Of a stretch of DNA of 64,000 bases, positions 35,518 through 47,010 are shown one piece after another. The DNA is from Roridomyces roridus (lineage: Eukaryota > Basidiomycota > Agaricomycetes > Agaricales > Mycenaceae): NCBI GenBank assembly GCA_029378245.1, contig JARKIF010000021.1, forward strand, positions 310,001 to 374,000, given 5' to 3'. The notes beneath the pieces are model-generated. The model worked only from the letters and a program-made list of their open reading frames with translations, was not told the DNA's origin and did not search any database. Numbering within the stretch: position 1 is the first letter of the stretch; every line of letters starts with the position of its first letter. Position numbers and translations under genes: made by a program.

Positions 35518-36389
35518 ATGCTTCGTCCCCGACTTCCACTCGACGTCGAACGCGAAACATTCGAATGGGCGGCCATAGCGCAGCCAAGCAGCATTCCAAC
35601 TCTGCTTCGCGTAGCCCAGAGGGTACGCTCTTGGTGCGCCACCATACGCCCCGCACGGACTGCAGTCGAACTAACTCTTTTTGTCTTTCAACCAGGGTGG
35701 AGCCCTACTTGTACCGCGCCATCAAGGTCGCGCCCTACCCGCCCTACAGTTTGATGGCGCGAGACGTTCTCACACCTCTTTCACGCTCAAAACCAGCCCG
35801 TTTCTATACTGACGCGGTTCGACACCTATACATACAAGACCAACCAAGGGCCGACGTTCTGCGCATATGCACCCGCACGCGCTCAATCACCAGCTACGGC
35901 CTCGCCCCCGAACTGATGACCATCCTCCCCCAAATGCCCGACCTCCGTCGGCTCAGCCTCTCCCTCCGCGAATTATTCGATCCCAACCCGCCACGGATGC
36001 AACCCTTCTTGTCTCGAATCACGCATCTAGATTTACACGACATCATCGGCGAGGACGACGACGAGGACCCCATTGTCCGACTCCTCCCGCTCCTTCCCGC
36101 GCTCACGCATCTGTGTTTGTGCGATCAGGTCCCACCGGTGCGTAAGATCCTCGTCGAGTGCACGCGCCTTGAGATTTTAGTCAACCTTTGGCTTGTTTCT
36201 GGTGCGGACCTCGGGAGGGGCCGGCGCTTGGCGGCGACTCCGCCTGTACAGGATCCGCGGTTCGTGGTCAGTGTCTATAATGATGTGAATGAGGAGTGGG
36301 GAGCCGAGGTGAGAGGGCACTCGGTTTGGGATGCGGCGGATGATTTTGTGGCGCGAAAACGACGTGGGGAGATTCCTGGTGCGTTTTAG
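35518..36389 (+). CDS. Leucine-rich/F-box-like hypothetical protein
   Basis: Two exons (35518-35633 and 35696-36389), joined by a 62-bp intron, give 269 residues. The first exon MLRPRLPLDVERETFEWAAI, then IPTLLRVAQRVRSW joining VEPYLYRAIKV, matches the opening of a very common basidiomycete family annotated as F-box-like, in which the LPxDVxxxIF-like region replaces a canonical F-box. The rest alternates short leucine-rich segments (LPQMPDLRRLSLSLRELF, ITHLDLHDI, LLPLLPALTHLCLCDQVPP), as in irregular LRR folds. There is no signal peptide or membrane segment. If the F-box assignment is right, it would recruit substrates to SCF ubiquitin ligase, but that is inference. Some relatives are longer, so a further upstream exon is possible. 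Confidence 0.75.
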
Positions 36390-37383
36390 GCGAGATTGGC
36401 GTTGAACTGCGTCTGATTCAGTCCCAGATTCGCGGTATTGGATGGACTATTGGCTGACGGAGGAAGAGGCCGTGGGGGATGCCAGCGCTGAAGCGTCCCC
36501 GGATCCATCCGAGGGTAGTAGAGCATAGAGTGGTTTTGTCGGGTTCTTGCGCGGGTCGCACAATATATAAATACCCAATCCTTCGAGAAAGATTTGCATC
36601 GGTCCTGGTTCGTCAGAGAATATTCCAAATCACGAAAGAATAGACAATCAGACATGGACGATGGCTTGAAGAGCAGATGAATGAAAGGGAGAAAGACATT
36701 ACAAGGGAAGGACCCTGTTCGAATCGAACGAGCACTTGACGAGCACAAATGGCGCCAGGTGAGTGTAGTAGACGAGACTGTGTGTCTGTGAGGCTCTACT
36801 TCACCTGCGTGGATTCAGAAGAGACCAAGGGTGCAGACATGACCCAGGTGTTGGCAGAGGGAGGGAGGTCTTCGGTTTGAGAGATATATAGTCGAGCGCT
36901 TCCTGAGATGAAGTAAGTAGTCAGCTTTGCAGATATATCCTTGAGCGGCTGCCATTATGTGTTCGTCAGAGAGCAATTAGAAAAAGCACAGGAACGCTCA
37001 CGGCCGCTGCTTCAAGACGCAAAAAGAGTTGGAGTCACACTTTCCACAACCCGCCACCGAATTGGGGACCAATCCAACAGGGCCTTCCAAAGGTCCGTGT
37101 AGATTAACTAGGCGTCGAATGGGACAAAGGACCCCCGCCGGAATCGAACGAACAAGGGTCCACGACCATTTCAACTCGGCCGTTTACGTGGGCCAGAGGA
37201 GACTTCTAGGTCTTCACTTCCCGTCCTCCCACTTGACATGTGCCAAGAGTAGGATGGGAGACGCCAAGCGGGCGGGAGATCAGCGCCGCCCCGATGTGAG
37301 ACTGTGTTATCCACAAAGCCGCCCCTTCCTGGTTTGGCCTGTGTATTTGGGCAATACACTGCTTTGAATTTATCAGAATCAAT
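36390..37383. other. Intergenic; two reverse-oriented B-box-like motifs
   Basis: No gene was recognised in about 1 kb. GAATCGAACGA lies at about 36721 and 37141. Around the second, GGACCC (minus strand) can pair with GGGTCC across about 33 nt, and a TGGCCGAGT-like A-box resemblance (GGCCGAGTTGAAATGG on the minus strand) lies just 5' of it. This is the most tRNA-Ser/Leu-like remnant in the window but it lacks an anticodon arm. Confidence 0.4.
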
Positions 37384-38476
37384 CTAGGGAACGAGAGGAC
37401 GAAAGGTATAGAGACAGGGACGTAGGAGGAGTAGAATACCAACTTTCCCCTCCCATGTCACTTCAACATGCGACGCAGACGATATCGCATCCGACATCCT
37501 CTCCACCATGCGTGGATCGGGTTCCGCAGGCAGGACACTACGCGGCATCGGCCCCCAGCCGTACCACCCTTTGGTCGCGTCGTCGTACAACGCATATACG
37601 CTGACGACCCGCGTAAGCCTTTCCAGCATTGTCGTTGGATTTTCAAGTAAGGAACAGGCGGTGATCTGTGTGAATCCGCGCAGCGTGAGCATAGGGGTGG
37701 GCGTCGAGGATGTCGGACCGTGAGGTTCAGGAGCCACGCGGAAGCTATCTGGGTCGGTTCTCCCTGCGTTGATGACATCTCGCTCGTGGTTGAACCATAC
37801 ACCAAAGGTTCCCGGGACACGGCGGGCGTACATGATGTGCTCGATGTCGAGCTTATCATACAGACGCTTCAGTGCGGAGTCCGCCGGCGTCTCGCGTGAC
37901 AAAGATTCGTCCTGGAGGTACGTAGAAGTCGGGCGCATGACACGGGATTTCCCTGCCAAGTCATGATCACATAGGAATGTAGACCGATGGGACGTACATA
38001 CAAAAATTCTCGGCAAGGGGAATACCCATATCATCGAGTAGCTTGGAATACGCCTCCGGTGCCATCAATCCTGCGTTTTTCGAGTCGCAGTGCAGGAACA
38101 GGGCTTCCATGAGGGCGAGAAAGATGGGAGAAGGGGCCAGGTCCGCATTGAAGAACGCGCTCCAGCTCCTGGGCGCCGACGTGCCGGGAGTGGAAGGAGA
38201 GCTTGAGCTGCCGTGCACAATGGTGACATGGGAGGGAATTGGAGCCATTGAAAGGTCCCCTCCGACGCGGAAGACCTGCGTGGGATGTGCCGCGCTGTGT
38301 GTACCCACAAATCGTTCCCCGAGAGCGCAGTCCGCGCATAGATCGTGGTCGACGCAGGTGAGGCAATGGACCCTCGGACGCGGGCCGGAAATGGTCTCGG
38401 AGCAACTGTCGCAGAAATAATTTAGAAGAGGGAGTGCCGCGGCCTCTTGGCTTGGGAAAGGCTGAATAGGGGGCAT
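37384..38476 (-). CDS. ZZ-type zinc-finger protein with C-terminal DUF7514-like domain
   Basis: Two exons, 38476-38002 and 37952-37384, joined by a 49-bp intron, give 347 residues. The start MPPIQPFPSQE is chosen because it directly precedes the domain; the frame stays open upstream to 38701, so a longer N-terminus is possible. The ZZ finger reads YFCDSCSETISGPRPRVHC, then LTCVDHDLCADC and GTHSAAHPTQVFRV, with the expected CxxC, CxxC, second CxxC and two His. After a Ser/Pro linker comes an MEALFLHCDSKNAGLMAPEA segment resembling the EF-hand-like lead of this family, then RLYDKLDIEHIMYARRVPGTFGVWF, LTLRGFTQI and LPAEPDPRMVERM, typical of DUF7514. ZZ fingers bind zinc and N-terminal or ubiquitin-like partners in signalling and autophagy adaptors; the role of this fungal combination is unknown. 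Confidence 0.85.
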
Positions 38477-38940
38477 CTGATGCGTTCGCCGCTCGATTGT
38501 CGTCTGACTCGGATCCTGTGACTGGATGCGCCTGGAGAGCTGCACTGCGGGAGTGGACTGAGCTGGCAGATGATGGGAGGAGACAAGGGGCAAAGCGGTG
38601 ATCAACCGGAATTTGTGATTGCCGAGCGGCAAAACGGTCGCGCACCAAAACAAGGTCAGCGCGGCATTCTTCGTGTTACGCGACTGGCTCACAAGCCTCA
38701 AGTCTAAGACGCGTCATTCGTTGTCGCTGCCACCGTTATGCAGCAAGATTACAGAATACGTACAACCTACTGGCTTCGTCCCCGCGACGGCCGATCGGAC
38801 AGAATTTCTTGACACTGGTGCGGTGGCAAAATCGTCCCACATTGGCTGAGAACTTGATGGTTTGCGAATAACATAAGAATACCAGCCCGTGCTGTCCGAT
38901 CCATCTCTGTACTCAGCCCACTCTGCGGATTATCAATCAG

Positions 38941-38967
38941 CATCGGGGTGCATCATGCACCCCGATG
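38941..38967. promoter_or_regulatory. Perfect 12-bp-arm palindrome with CGG/CCG half-sites upstream of epoxide hydrolase 2
   Basis: CATCGGGGTGCA, spacer TCA, then TGCACCCCGATG form a perfect inverted repeat ending about 40 bp before a TATA box and 87 bp before the ATG at 39054. The outer halves contain CGG and CCG triplets facing each other, the half-sites of Zn2Cys6 regulators. Candidate operator-like site; it could also form a small cruciform. Confidence 0.5.
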
Positions 38968-39006
38968 GCCTGACGAACAACGGTGGCCGAACTGCTGTAT
39001 TCTTGG

Positions 39007-39013
39007 TATAAAA
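39007..39013 (+). promoter_or_regulatory. TATA box of epoxide hydrolase 2
   Basis: TATAAAA at 39007-39013 lies 41 bp before the ATG at 39054, with no competing TATA nearby. Confidence 0.5.
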
Positions 39014-39053
39014 CCTAGCTGGGTGTGCCCGACAGAGCAGCTCAGTCAGCACG

Positions 39054-40602
39054 ATGTTCCTCTTGTCTCTCAATCTCGCAGCTTCCGCAGTTGTGTTAGC
39101 CGCATCGGCGGCAGCCAATACCAACTTCAACATCCAACCGTTCAAAATTGATTTGAGCAGCGAAATTCCTCGGACGCTGTCCCTTATCAATAATACACAA
39201 CTCCCCGAGACGCCACTCTACCCAGTCGGGCAGGGCAAGGGCCTCGAACTGGACTTCTTGCTCAGCCTTCGAAACGATTGGCTGACTACGTACGATTGGA
39301 ACGAGCAGCAAGCGGCATTGAACAGGTCGGCGGTTGCCTGAGCCGTTTGTATCGTTGCATATTGACCAGCGTCGTAGATTTCAACAATACACCGCGGTCG
39401 TTGAAGGTCTCACAGTCCATTTCGTACACCAGCTGTCCAAGGACCCCAATGCGATTCCCCTCATTTTGCTTCACGGCTGGGGCGGTAAGCACCCGAGTCT
39501 TTTCCCCAAAAAAATCAAATTGACTGTGGCACACAGGATCGTTCCATGAATTCTCGCCTGTCATCACAGCTCTCACGGAGCCCAGCACAGACAATTCGGC
39601 GGGCAAGAATGTCTCGTACCACGTCGTGGTACCCTCACTCCCCGGATTCGCATTCTCCTCCCCGCCTCCATTGAATTGGTCCAACAGTGATACATGGAGG
39701 CTATTCAACACACTCATGGACGGAGGTGCTTGGATATCCCAAATATGCAGTCAGTGGCACTGATTGGGTGCGTACTACGGATCTTTCAACGACGAGAAGG
39801 TGATTTTGACTCACACAGGGCGCCGTTGTTGCGTATGACATGTACTCCAACTTCAACCAAACGGTCCGCGCTACCCATCTCATGTTGTCCATCTTCCAAC
39901 CTCCCACCGCGGAGGAAATCGCTGCACGGAATATCACTCTCACTGCAGATGAGCAAGTCACGGCGGAGCGGACGGCGGCTTATTTCGCGGTCGGGCAGGG
40001 ATATTTCCAGGAGCATGAGTACAAGGTAGTGCCTGTTCGCAGCCCTGAGGCGGGTTCTGATGTATTTGAGTAGCCTGACGACGTCGGATTGGCGATGTAC
40101 GATAGCCCTGTCGGCCAGCTTGCGTGGATCGGCACCAAGCTCAAACTCTGTACGTCTCATTCCCCCGATTATTCCCCGAGTTAATCCATCCCAGGGCGAG
40201 ACCCCCAACTCTCCGGCAGCCCTCCCTCCGTCCTCAACAACACCGCCATAATTACCACTGTCTCCCTCTATTACCTCACCCACTCCTTCCTCTCGTCCAT
40301 ATGGATCTACGCGCAAAACGCCAACCCCTGGCGGACGGACTACGGCAACCTCCCACTCACGGATGCGCCCCTGCTGTTCAGCCAGTTCAAGTACAATTTA
40401 GCGTTGTGGCCGGAGGAGTATGTGGCGCAGACGGGGAATTTGGTGTATTACAAGTGTGAGTTTTGAAGCTTGGTGGACAGTTGAAGGCTACTGATTCGTA
40501 CTTATGTTAGTTCATGATTTTGGAGGTCATTTCGCTGCGCTGGATAATCCTCCGGCGGTGATCGCGGATGTTCGCGAGATGGGGGCGCATTTTGTAGTTT
40601 GA
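39054..40602 (+). pseudogene. Secreted epoxide hydrolase homologue with a single-base frameshift
   Basis: Start ATG 39054, stop 40600-40602. The N-terminus is a signal peptide (FLLSLNLAASAVVLAASAAA), unlike the homologue at 10474. The EHN domain follows, with LRNDWLTTYDWNEQQAALNR joined to FQQYTAVVEGLTVHFVHQ by a 52-bp intron. HGWGGSFHEF is the oxyanion motif with Gly where Pro is usual. The nucleophile Asp is in VSGTDWGAVVAYDMYS and the His in HDFGGHFAALDNP. Between TWRLFNTLM and TEVLGYPKYAVSGTDW one extra G at about 39718-39719 breaks the frame; dropping it restores the family sequence, and no size-plausible intron explains it. The gene is therefore a very young pseudogene or carries a base error. 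All other introns (about 45-60 bp) have GT-AG ends. Confidence 0.82.
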
Positions 40603-43132
40603 GTGGTTGAGGACGAGTCACCACATACAGTTTCTCCAAAAGTTTGTTATGATAAATTGCCGACGCTGTCCCATCAACTCCCCATCCAGAACTCGTCAAA
40701 TTGATGGTGATGAGTCAGTTGACACAGACAAATACAAGCAAGCGCATCACTTTCTTCCTCCTCTTACTTTGCTCTTACCACCACAGGCGGGAGGATTCCG
40801 ATCTTTTCTCGGAAACCCTTCTGCTCAAATTCAACTTGTTCTTGCCAGTGTATGAACCGCGGTGATGCCACTACATCGGCTGGGAGGGAGCATGAATGTC
40901 ACGGTTGCCATTCTTGAATCTTCGAGCCTACTCTGGTCTAACCTGGGCCCTGTCTGGACGCTGCAATCGAATCTTCGATGACTCATCGAACTCACCGTAC
41001 CCTGGCTGCTTACGCGTCTGGTGGCAGCATCTGTCCTCCTCCACTGGCGACACTGCGTCAAGATCTCAGGCGAAATTCACCCCCTGAATGTCGGCCTCCG
41101 ATACTTACCTTTGACACATGGCGAATTCTGTTCAAAATCTTTTGCCAAGTAATACCAAGGCAGTCCGCACCAGTTCCCCGGCACGATTGTCGGAATGCGA
41201 TGAAGCACGCCAATCGGGTAGTTAATGCCGTACCATGCCTTGCGCCAGTATTGATGCCGATTCACTGTGGATACAGAGGTACGTGAATTTCACGGGACCA
41301 ACTGATTCACGTACTTTGTTCCAGTGAAATATTTTTCACGTACATTCTGTTCACGTAGCCAATTCACCCATGTAAGACGTTGTGAGCCATTCACGGCAAA
41401 AAGTAGGTGAAATTCATGTTTGGTAATCAGAGAGCTTGGAAGTAATATTCCTCGGCACTGGCTCTTGCGGCGAGCGCGAAGCATCTCAATTTCCAGAGTC
41501 TGTTGTCGACAAACCGTCGAGCTCAACTTTTGTCGACGACTCCGAGTCGAAAGCAGGTAGTGGAGCAATGATGTCATTGGTGATGTCACCACCCACTCCT
41601 TGTTCTCTCCCACCACGACCGTCGTTTACGAGCCAACACCCCTCCATCGACCTACTCGCCGAGCTTCTGACCTCCCTACCAGCTTCTCTTCCACGGCAAC
41701 CGACCTCTGTACAGCCGGGACTTGGGGTGCTGCGCAGTGGAGTCATTCAATTGACTCCACTTGGCTCCACAACCAAGGAAATAAGTAGACCGGTACGTCG
41801 CTACTTCCACCTCCACCCCCATCACTCTCTCTGCACAACCTCAACCTCGCTGTTCGGGCCTCTACTGGCTCGCAACTTCGCGACCGGAGGGACATCCACG
41901 AAACACCACGTATGGACTTGGTCTACTCGAAGTGTGTCGTTTTACCGGTCTGCTCCCGTGGTCTTCACTCACCTCCATTTGCGTAGCGCGAGAGCTTCGA
42001 AGCAACCCGTCGATCCGATGGAAGCCCGTGTGCGTCCCTGATTCTCCTTGCGTTCTTTGACTAAAATTCACCGGACGCAAAGGATTGACTTCTTGATGCA
42101 GTCCTTTCCCCTTGGCATGTTCGCGCGCTCTACTGACTGTCCAGTGGCGTGGATGATGAGCTGGCAGTGAGAAGAGAGCTGTAGCCGGGCCACTGTTGCG
42201 TCGATGAGGTAGCCTCTGGTGGGTATTGTAGCGGTAGTGTAGCGTGTAATCACAGTACGAATACATTGATTTTCACGTGAATGTCGGCCTGAAATTCACG
42301 TAGCTATTTTGAACGGAATTTGCGTTCACCCCGGATTGCAATGGACTTCGTGAAGATGGGTACGTGAATACATCACCGTGAAACGCCCACGATTCTGCGT
42401 GAGTAGTGAATGCCGTGAATCTTGTCAAGGTGACAGCGAAATTCACAATGTTGCTCCAGTAAAAATCACGCACCTAGAGCAGTGAATCATCGCCGTAAAA
42501 TTCACGGTCCTCGCTGTGCTCAGTGGATTGGCGCCCACCGAATCCGATAACATCAACTGCAAATCGAAGTTGCACCTCTCTGTGCCTCTCTTGCCTTCAA
42601 GCTGCGTTCATGGCATTATATGCTGAGGTTCTTGCTAATCCTCCTAGCTCCTCTCACACTGGAACCATTACGAATCAAACAAAAGCATTCGTTACATACA
42701 CAGTATTCCACCCTTGCGCGGTTTCTAAGCGTCGGCTAGTCTTTCGACTAAGCGGCGACCAAATCGAACCATCGTGCCGATGGCACCTTTGAACGCAGCG
42801 AGTCGTCGTTGCGGTGGCTTGCTCGGTGAATGAGTCATCTAGCCCCCATTGAACAAACATTTGAACAGATTCTGAAGCTCGTCCAACAAGTTCTTCAACG
42901 GGACACTGGTACAAATCACTTCCAACTCATCAACGCAGCGAAGATGGATGTATCAGTATCAGTAATCAGCAATCACGCTCTAAAAATAAGGGCCTGTCCG
43001 GGTTCCGCCATTTATCCGGTACAGTGACAACATAAAAGCCCAAACGCCTCGCCTCGCGTCCCTCCATGTCTACAAAGAGAAAAGGACGGCTCCGACTCTG
43101 TCCTCCTACCCGGAAACGACCACCTCTCTGCC
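40603..43132. other. Intergenic region dominated by a TTCACG-rich element
   Basis: Apart from the element at 41278-42513, no gene is recognised. The frame at 41436-42041 begins with an IFLGTGSCG-like string reminiscent of the first strand of metallo-beta-lactamase folds but has no HxHxDH motif, so it is not called. The stretch 42520-43010 holds short frames without motifs. Confidence 0.4.
41278..42513. mobile_element. 1.2-kb element with CGTGAATTT-type terminal inverted repeats and clustered TTCACG motifs
   Basis: The left end GGTACGTGAATTTCACGG and the reverse complement of the right end (GGACCGTGAATTTTACGG) align, and the similarity continues through TGATTCAC. Between 41278-41420 and 42260-42513 the hexamer TTCACG or its complement CGTGAA occurs more than 15 times, while the 800-bp core has almost none. 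Clustered subterminal repeats with short terminal inverted repeats are typical of non-autonomous DNA transposons. No clear target duplication and no transposase were seen. Confidence 0.6.
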
Positions 43133-45954
43133 ATGGGGCGCACTTCTACCGAGCCAGATCCTCAGGGTTCGGGCTTCTGGATTTTTCTTACCGGTGCGGC
43201 GATCGCGTGTGCCATCCTCCTCATCACCGCGGGCGTCCTCGTCGAGGTTTTCGTCATCGGGACATACCATCTTGAAGACAGCCACCGCGCTATACTCACG
43301 ACGGCACCTCTGAATCGTATCCTTACCATTGCTCATTGGTCGTCCAACATCTTCTCCATGACTGTCCCCGTTACGATTGGATTGAGCGCCTATTTGTTTG
43401 CGGGGAGGTGGCTTAGAGCCTCGAGGGGTGGTGATGTGAATATGCCGACGCCATACCAGTGAGTGGTTGTGTCTTTTCGTGCCCCCGAGAGTCCGAGACT
43501 GACAGTTCTGCCTAGACTCGCTCTTATGATCCGCACTCTCAAAGGCGCGGGTCTAGTATCGCTGTGGAATAGCGCCAGCTATATTGTGGGTCGTGGAAGC
43601 GCTCCCAACCTGGCAAGACCTCCCATCTTGCGGTCCTCCGTTTCTCTCGTCGTCTTCCTCCTCGTGCTGGGCTACGCACTGAGCGGGGTGGAAAATTGGC
43701 TCGGTGCAACCTCCACCTCCATCCTGTATCCCATCACGACCCCCCTTCCTAATAACGGCACGCAATTTCAATTCTCGCGCCAGGTAAACGATACAGTGGT
43801 GGCCAAAAAGAATTTGCGCGGCCATTGCGCTATATTGGCCGGGTCGAATCACTCCAAATAACATGTGGGGATCATTTTTGAACCTTTTTAGAAGTTCTGA
43901 AAATGATTGCATCATACATTGCCCATCAAAGTCTTTCACAAAACAGCAAATAAGAGGCCCCCAAAAACTGATTTTTTGTGTGATTTTATTATGTAAGATC
44001 TGATGCTATCATGTGAAAGTACTCGTTAATCTGATCAGAATGATATAAAGGTTCGCCCACTTTCATTCAGTTTTGAGCTCACAATGGCTGGCACAAAATC
44101 GTTAGGTTGGCCATTTTTCAACCAGTTTCACGCATTTCAGGTGCAAAAATGGTCAAAATGGCTGTTTTGCGTCAAGCATTGTGAGCTCAAACCTCCATCA
44201 AAGTGGGCAAACCAATATACCATTTTGACCGCATTAAGGAGTACTTTCACATGATAGCATCAGATCTTACCTAATCACATCACAGAAAAAAGTCGGTTTT
44301 TTCGAGGCCGTTTTGTGATAGAATTTGATCCGCAATGTATGATCCAATCAGTCTCAGAACTCCAAAAATGTCCAGAAATGATCCTCACAAGTTATTTGAA
44401 GTGATTCGACCCACCCAATACCCCACACGAGCGCGCAAATTCTTTTTGGCCACCACTGTACATTCTGCACGGCGCAGATACCCAATGCCCCAAGTTTTCT
44501 TATCAGTGCGGGCTCATAGCTGGGTGAGTGTATCTCGGTTTTCTTCGGTGTTTCTGAGCTTGATGCGCACATGCAGGAGCGGTGGTAATGGGCCGGCTCA
44601 GGCGCCTCGGTACAATACGATGAATGGGGTTTCCAATTCGACGGTCATTGCGTTCACCGACGACGCTACTGCCATTATGGTCCCTCCGGCCTTACAGCTT
44701 GACTCGTATGTAGTACATTTTCTACGCTTTGGGCGACGCCCTATTGAAACAATTATCGCAGCACCATCGGATACCGCGCCAATGCGCTGGGCGTCAAGGC
44801 TACTTGCACGTCCGTCACGACGCAGTGCGTCAACATGACCAACACGGGGCCAGATGCGTTCCTTTTGACAAACTGTCCGCAGAGTGTCAACTTCAATACG
44901 ACTGCTTCAAGGCTTTTTGGTACCCCGGCTCTGACTGGATGCAATCCTTTTGGCACGAACGACCTTGCTTTTGGGGGTCCGCTCGACGGCTCCGGGAACC
45001 TGTTGGATTGTGCCACCAGTCCCAATTCCTCGTGAGCGGTTTTCCTTCCATGTTTACTCCAATTTCTCATGCATGCAGGGAGTTCCGTTTCGGATTGCAA
45101 GTGCAATCCCAAGCTTATCGTGTGGATAGGAGCATGACGGAAGACACCCGTGCGTGCGCTATTTAATTACCTCTTGATCTTGTCATAACTGCGTTACAGC
45201 CGTGGGCGACACTGGATTCTTCATCCACGGTAACAAGGGTGCATGGAACGTGCTAACCTGCGACGTGAAATCGCTCAACGTGACATACCACTACTTCAAC
45301 AGCAGCTACACGCTTCTCGGCAGCGAGCCGACGAACATTGACCAAACGTGGCGTGTTGAAGACGGATCGTGGGCCGCCGTGTACTACGGCACTGCGCCCA
45401 TCGACGGGACTGGGCTGTACTCGGGCAACTACACCCAAGCGTTCGCCAAACAGCTCTCGTCGATCAGCTTGGCTATGACTGCGTACGTCGTCGAGGAGGC
45501 GCCTGTGCTCGAGTCTGAATCCACCGTGACGTATATCGGGTCTCGACTTCCCCTGGCGCCGTTCCTACTGTTGATCCTCATCCCGTCCATATACGCGTAA
45601 GTACTTCATCTCGCTCGTCCGTTCATTACAGCTCAAACATTCGCAGTATCGGTGTCGCTTTGATCACCCTCCTCGCTGTCGTCGAGCACAGCAGGTCCCC
45701 GCATGCTGAATTTGCGCGCGGAATCCTCATCGAGCCTGCTGCGGTGCGTTTCTACATTTTACTTGCCATTCACTGTTCCTCATTGCACACTATAGGCGGT
45801 CTCGGCAGCATGGGGTCCGGAGGAGGCTAGACTCGCACCTATGCGTACCATGACTGAGTTGTTCGGAGATGAGACGTCGGCAGATCGGCTGGTGCTGGCG
45901 GTGGATCGTGTACCTGATGGATGGCCTGTTGTCCGCCGGCGGCGTGCAGAGTAG
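43133..45954 (+). CDS. Multi-pass membrane protein with large extracytoplasmic domain, family not identified
   Basis: Nine exons (43133-43458, 43516-43783, 44507-44523, 44577-44705, 44762-45031, 45079-45149, 45200-45596, 45647-45743, 45796-45954) give 577 residues in one continuous frame, including a 17-bp micro-exon. Hydrophobic segments lie at IFLTGAAIACAILLITAGVL, MTVPVTIGLSAYLFAG, SVSLVVFLLVLGYALSGV and near the end LAPFLLLILIPSIYAIGVAL. The central 330 residues are polar, with many N-x-S/T sequons (NMTN, NFNTT, NVTYHYFNSS) and cysteines, so they probably face outside. The cytoplasmic tail is short (VPDGWPVVRRRRAE). The layout resembles many uncharacterised basidiomycete membrane proteins. 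One intron (43784-44506) is swollen to 723 bp by a foldback element; without it the intron would be 56 bp. Confidence 0.8.
43794..44458. mobile_element. 665-bp Tc1/mariner-type foldback MITE
   Basis: The ends are CAGTGGTGGCCAAAAAG and its exact reverse complement, flanked by TA on both sides (43792-43793 and 44459-44460), the hallmark of Tc1/mariner insertion. The inverted repeats run about 320 bp inward with moderate divergence, so nearly the whole element is a stem (GATCTGATGCTATCATGTGA and GTTTGAGCTCACAATG occur in both arms). No transposase is present. It sits inside an intron, and removing it plus one TA leaves 56 bp. Confidence 0.88.
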
Positions 45955-46707
45955 AGATGAAAGCTGGTAAATGTGGACGTACATACATGCAACGCTGTAA
46001 ATTAATGGACTCGGGCGCCGAAGTTTGAAAGCTGTATGGGCGAGCGCTAGCGCTTATCTCGCATCGCCTCCGAGTCGATTGTTGTCAGCCTTGTCTTCCA
46101 CCACATGTCATTGCCAGCTGGCAGCGGGGCCCCAATCGACCTCACCTTACCTCAATCGACCACGCAACAACAACAAGTCCCAGCATGGGCCCGCGAAGAG
46201 AGTCCAACATGGTTCACCCCAGGCAACACGTTCTCCATAATCTTCTTCATCCTCGGTCTCTTCGGCTCCATCTGCCAATTCTACACAAGCGACGACGGCT
46301 GGTGCACCCAGCGCGCCTCCATGGGCACGACACTCCCCGGATTTGTCGGCGCCGCCTTCATCTCTTTGGTCGACCGGAACACGGATGGTGGAGACGTGCG
46401 GAATCGGTCGTGGAGCGCCAGATGGGAGCAGCTCCTCTCACGGAAGTGGTTCACCCCGGGAAACACTGTGTGCATCCTGGCAGCTGTGCTCGGGTTCTTC
46501 GGCACGATCTGCCAGTTTTATACGGACGAAGACGGGTGGTGTTCGGCGCGTGCAGCGATGTGGACGGGCATACCTGGCTTTGTGGGCGCTGCGGTCACGG
46601 CGATTATAGATCGCACGACGGATGGTGGTGATGAGAGAAATCGGTCTTGGTCGGCCCGAGGTAGGCAATTTGCCCGAATACAACGGGCTTGCGGGGATGG
46701 TTGTATC

Positions 46708-47010
46708 CACTTCAGGCTACCTCAAACCCTACCTACTTAGGCTTGATATATGCTTGAGAGGTGGGGCCTAAGTAGGTCCCAGGAAGTGGGTATACCCAGT
46801 GGTGGGGCACCAAGCCACGGCGGTGGGTATACCTACCTGGGTATACCCACCATGTCACGTCACGCTGCGTGGTGGGTATACCCACCTCCCACCCAGCCAG
46901 CTCGTTTTTGCGTTTTTGGGGGCTGTACGGGGCGGGTTTCGTGCCTTCTGCTGGCCCCTGGCTGGTAGCTAGCAGCCCAGCCCATTTTTGTGATTTTCGG
47001 GGCTGTACGG
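46708..47010. repeat. Left terminal inverted repeat of the 9.9-kb element
   Basis: The sequence matches, reversed, about 56340-56644. It includes GGCCTAAGTAGGTCCC, several GGTGGGTATACCCACC palindromes, and the beginning of a ~75-bp repeat (GATTTTCGGGGCTGTACGGG type) that occurs at least twice on the left (near 46910 and 46990) and twice on the right. Confidence 0.8.

Noticed and set aside
39697..39745. 25-bp intron in epoxide hydrolase 2 instead of a frameshift
   Set aside because: It would be in frame but is half the minimum intron length seen here and would delete the conserved EVLGYPKYA segment.
41436..42041. Metallo-beta-lactamase-like gene
   Set aside because: Only a short FLGTG string resembles the fold; no HxHxDH motif, and the frame lies inside a transposon-like element.
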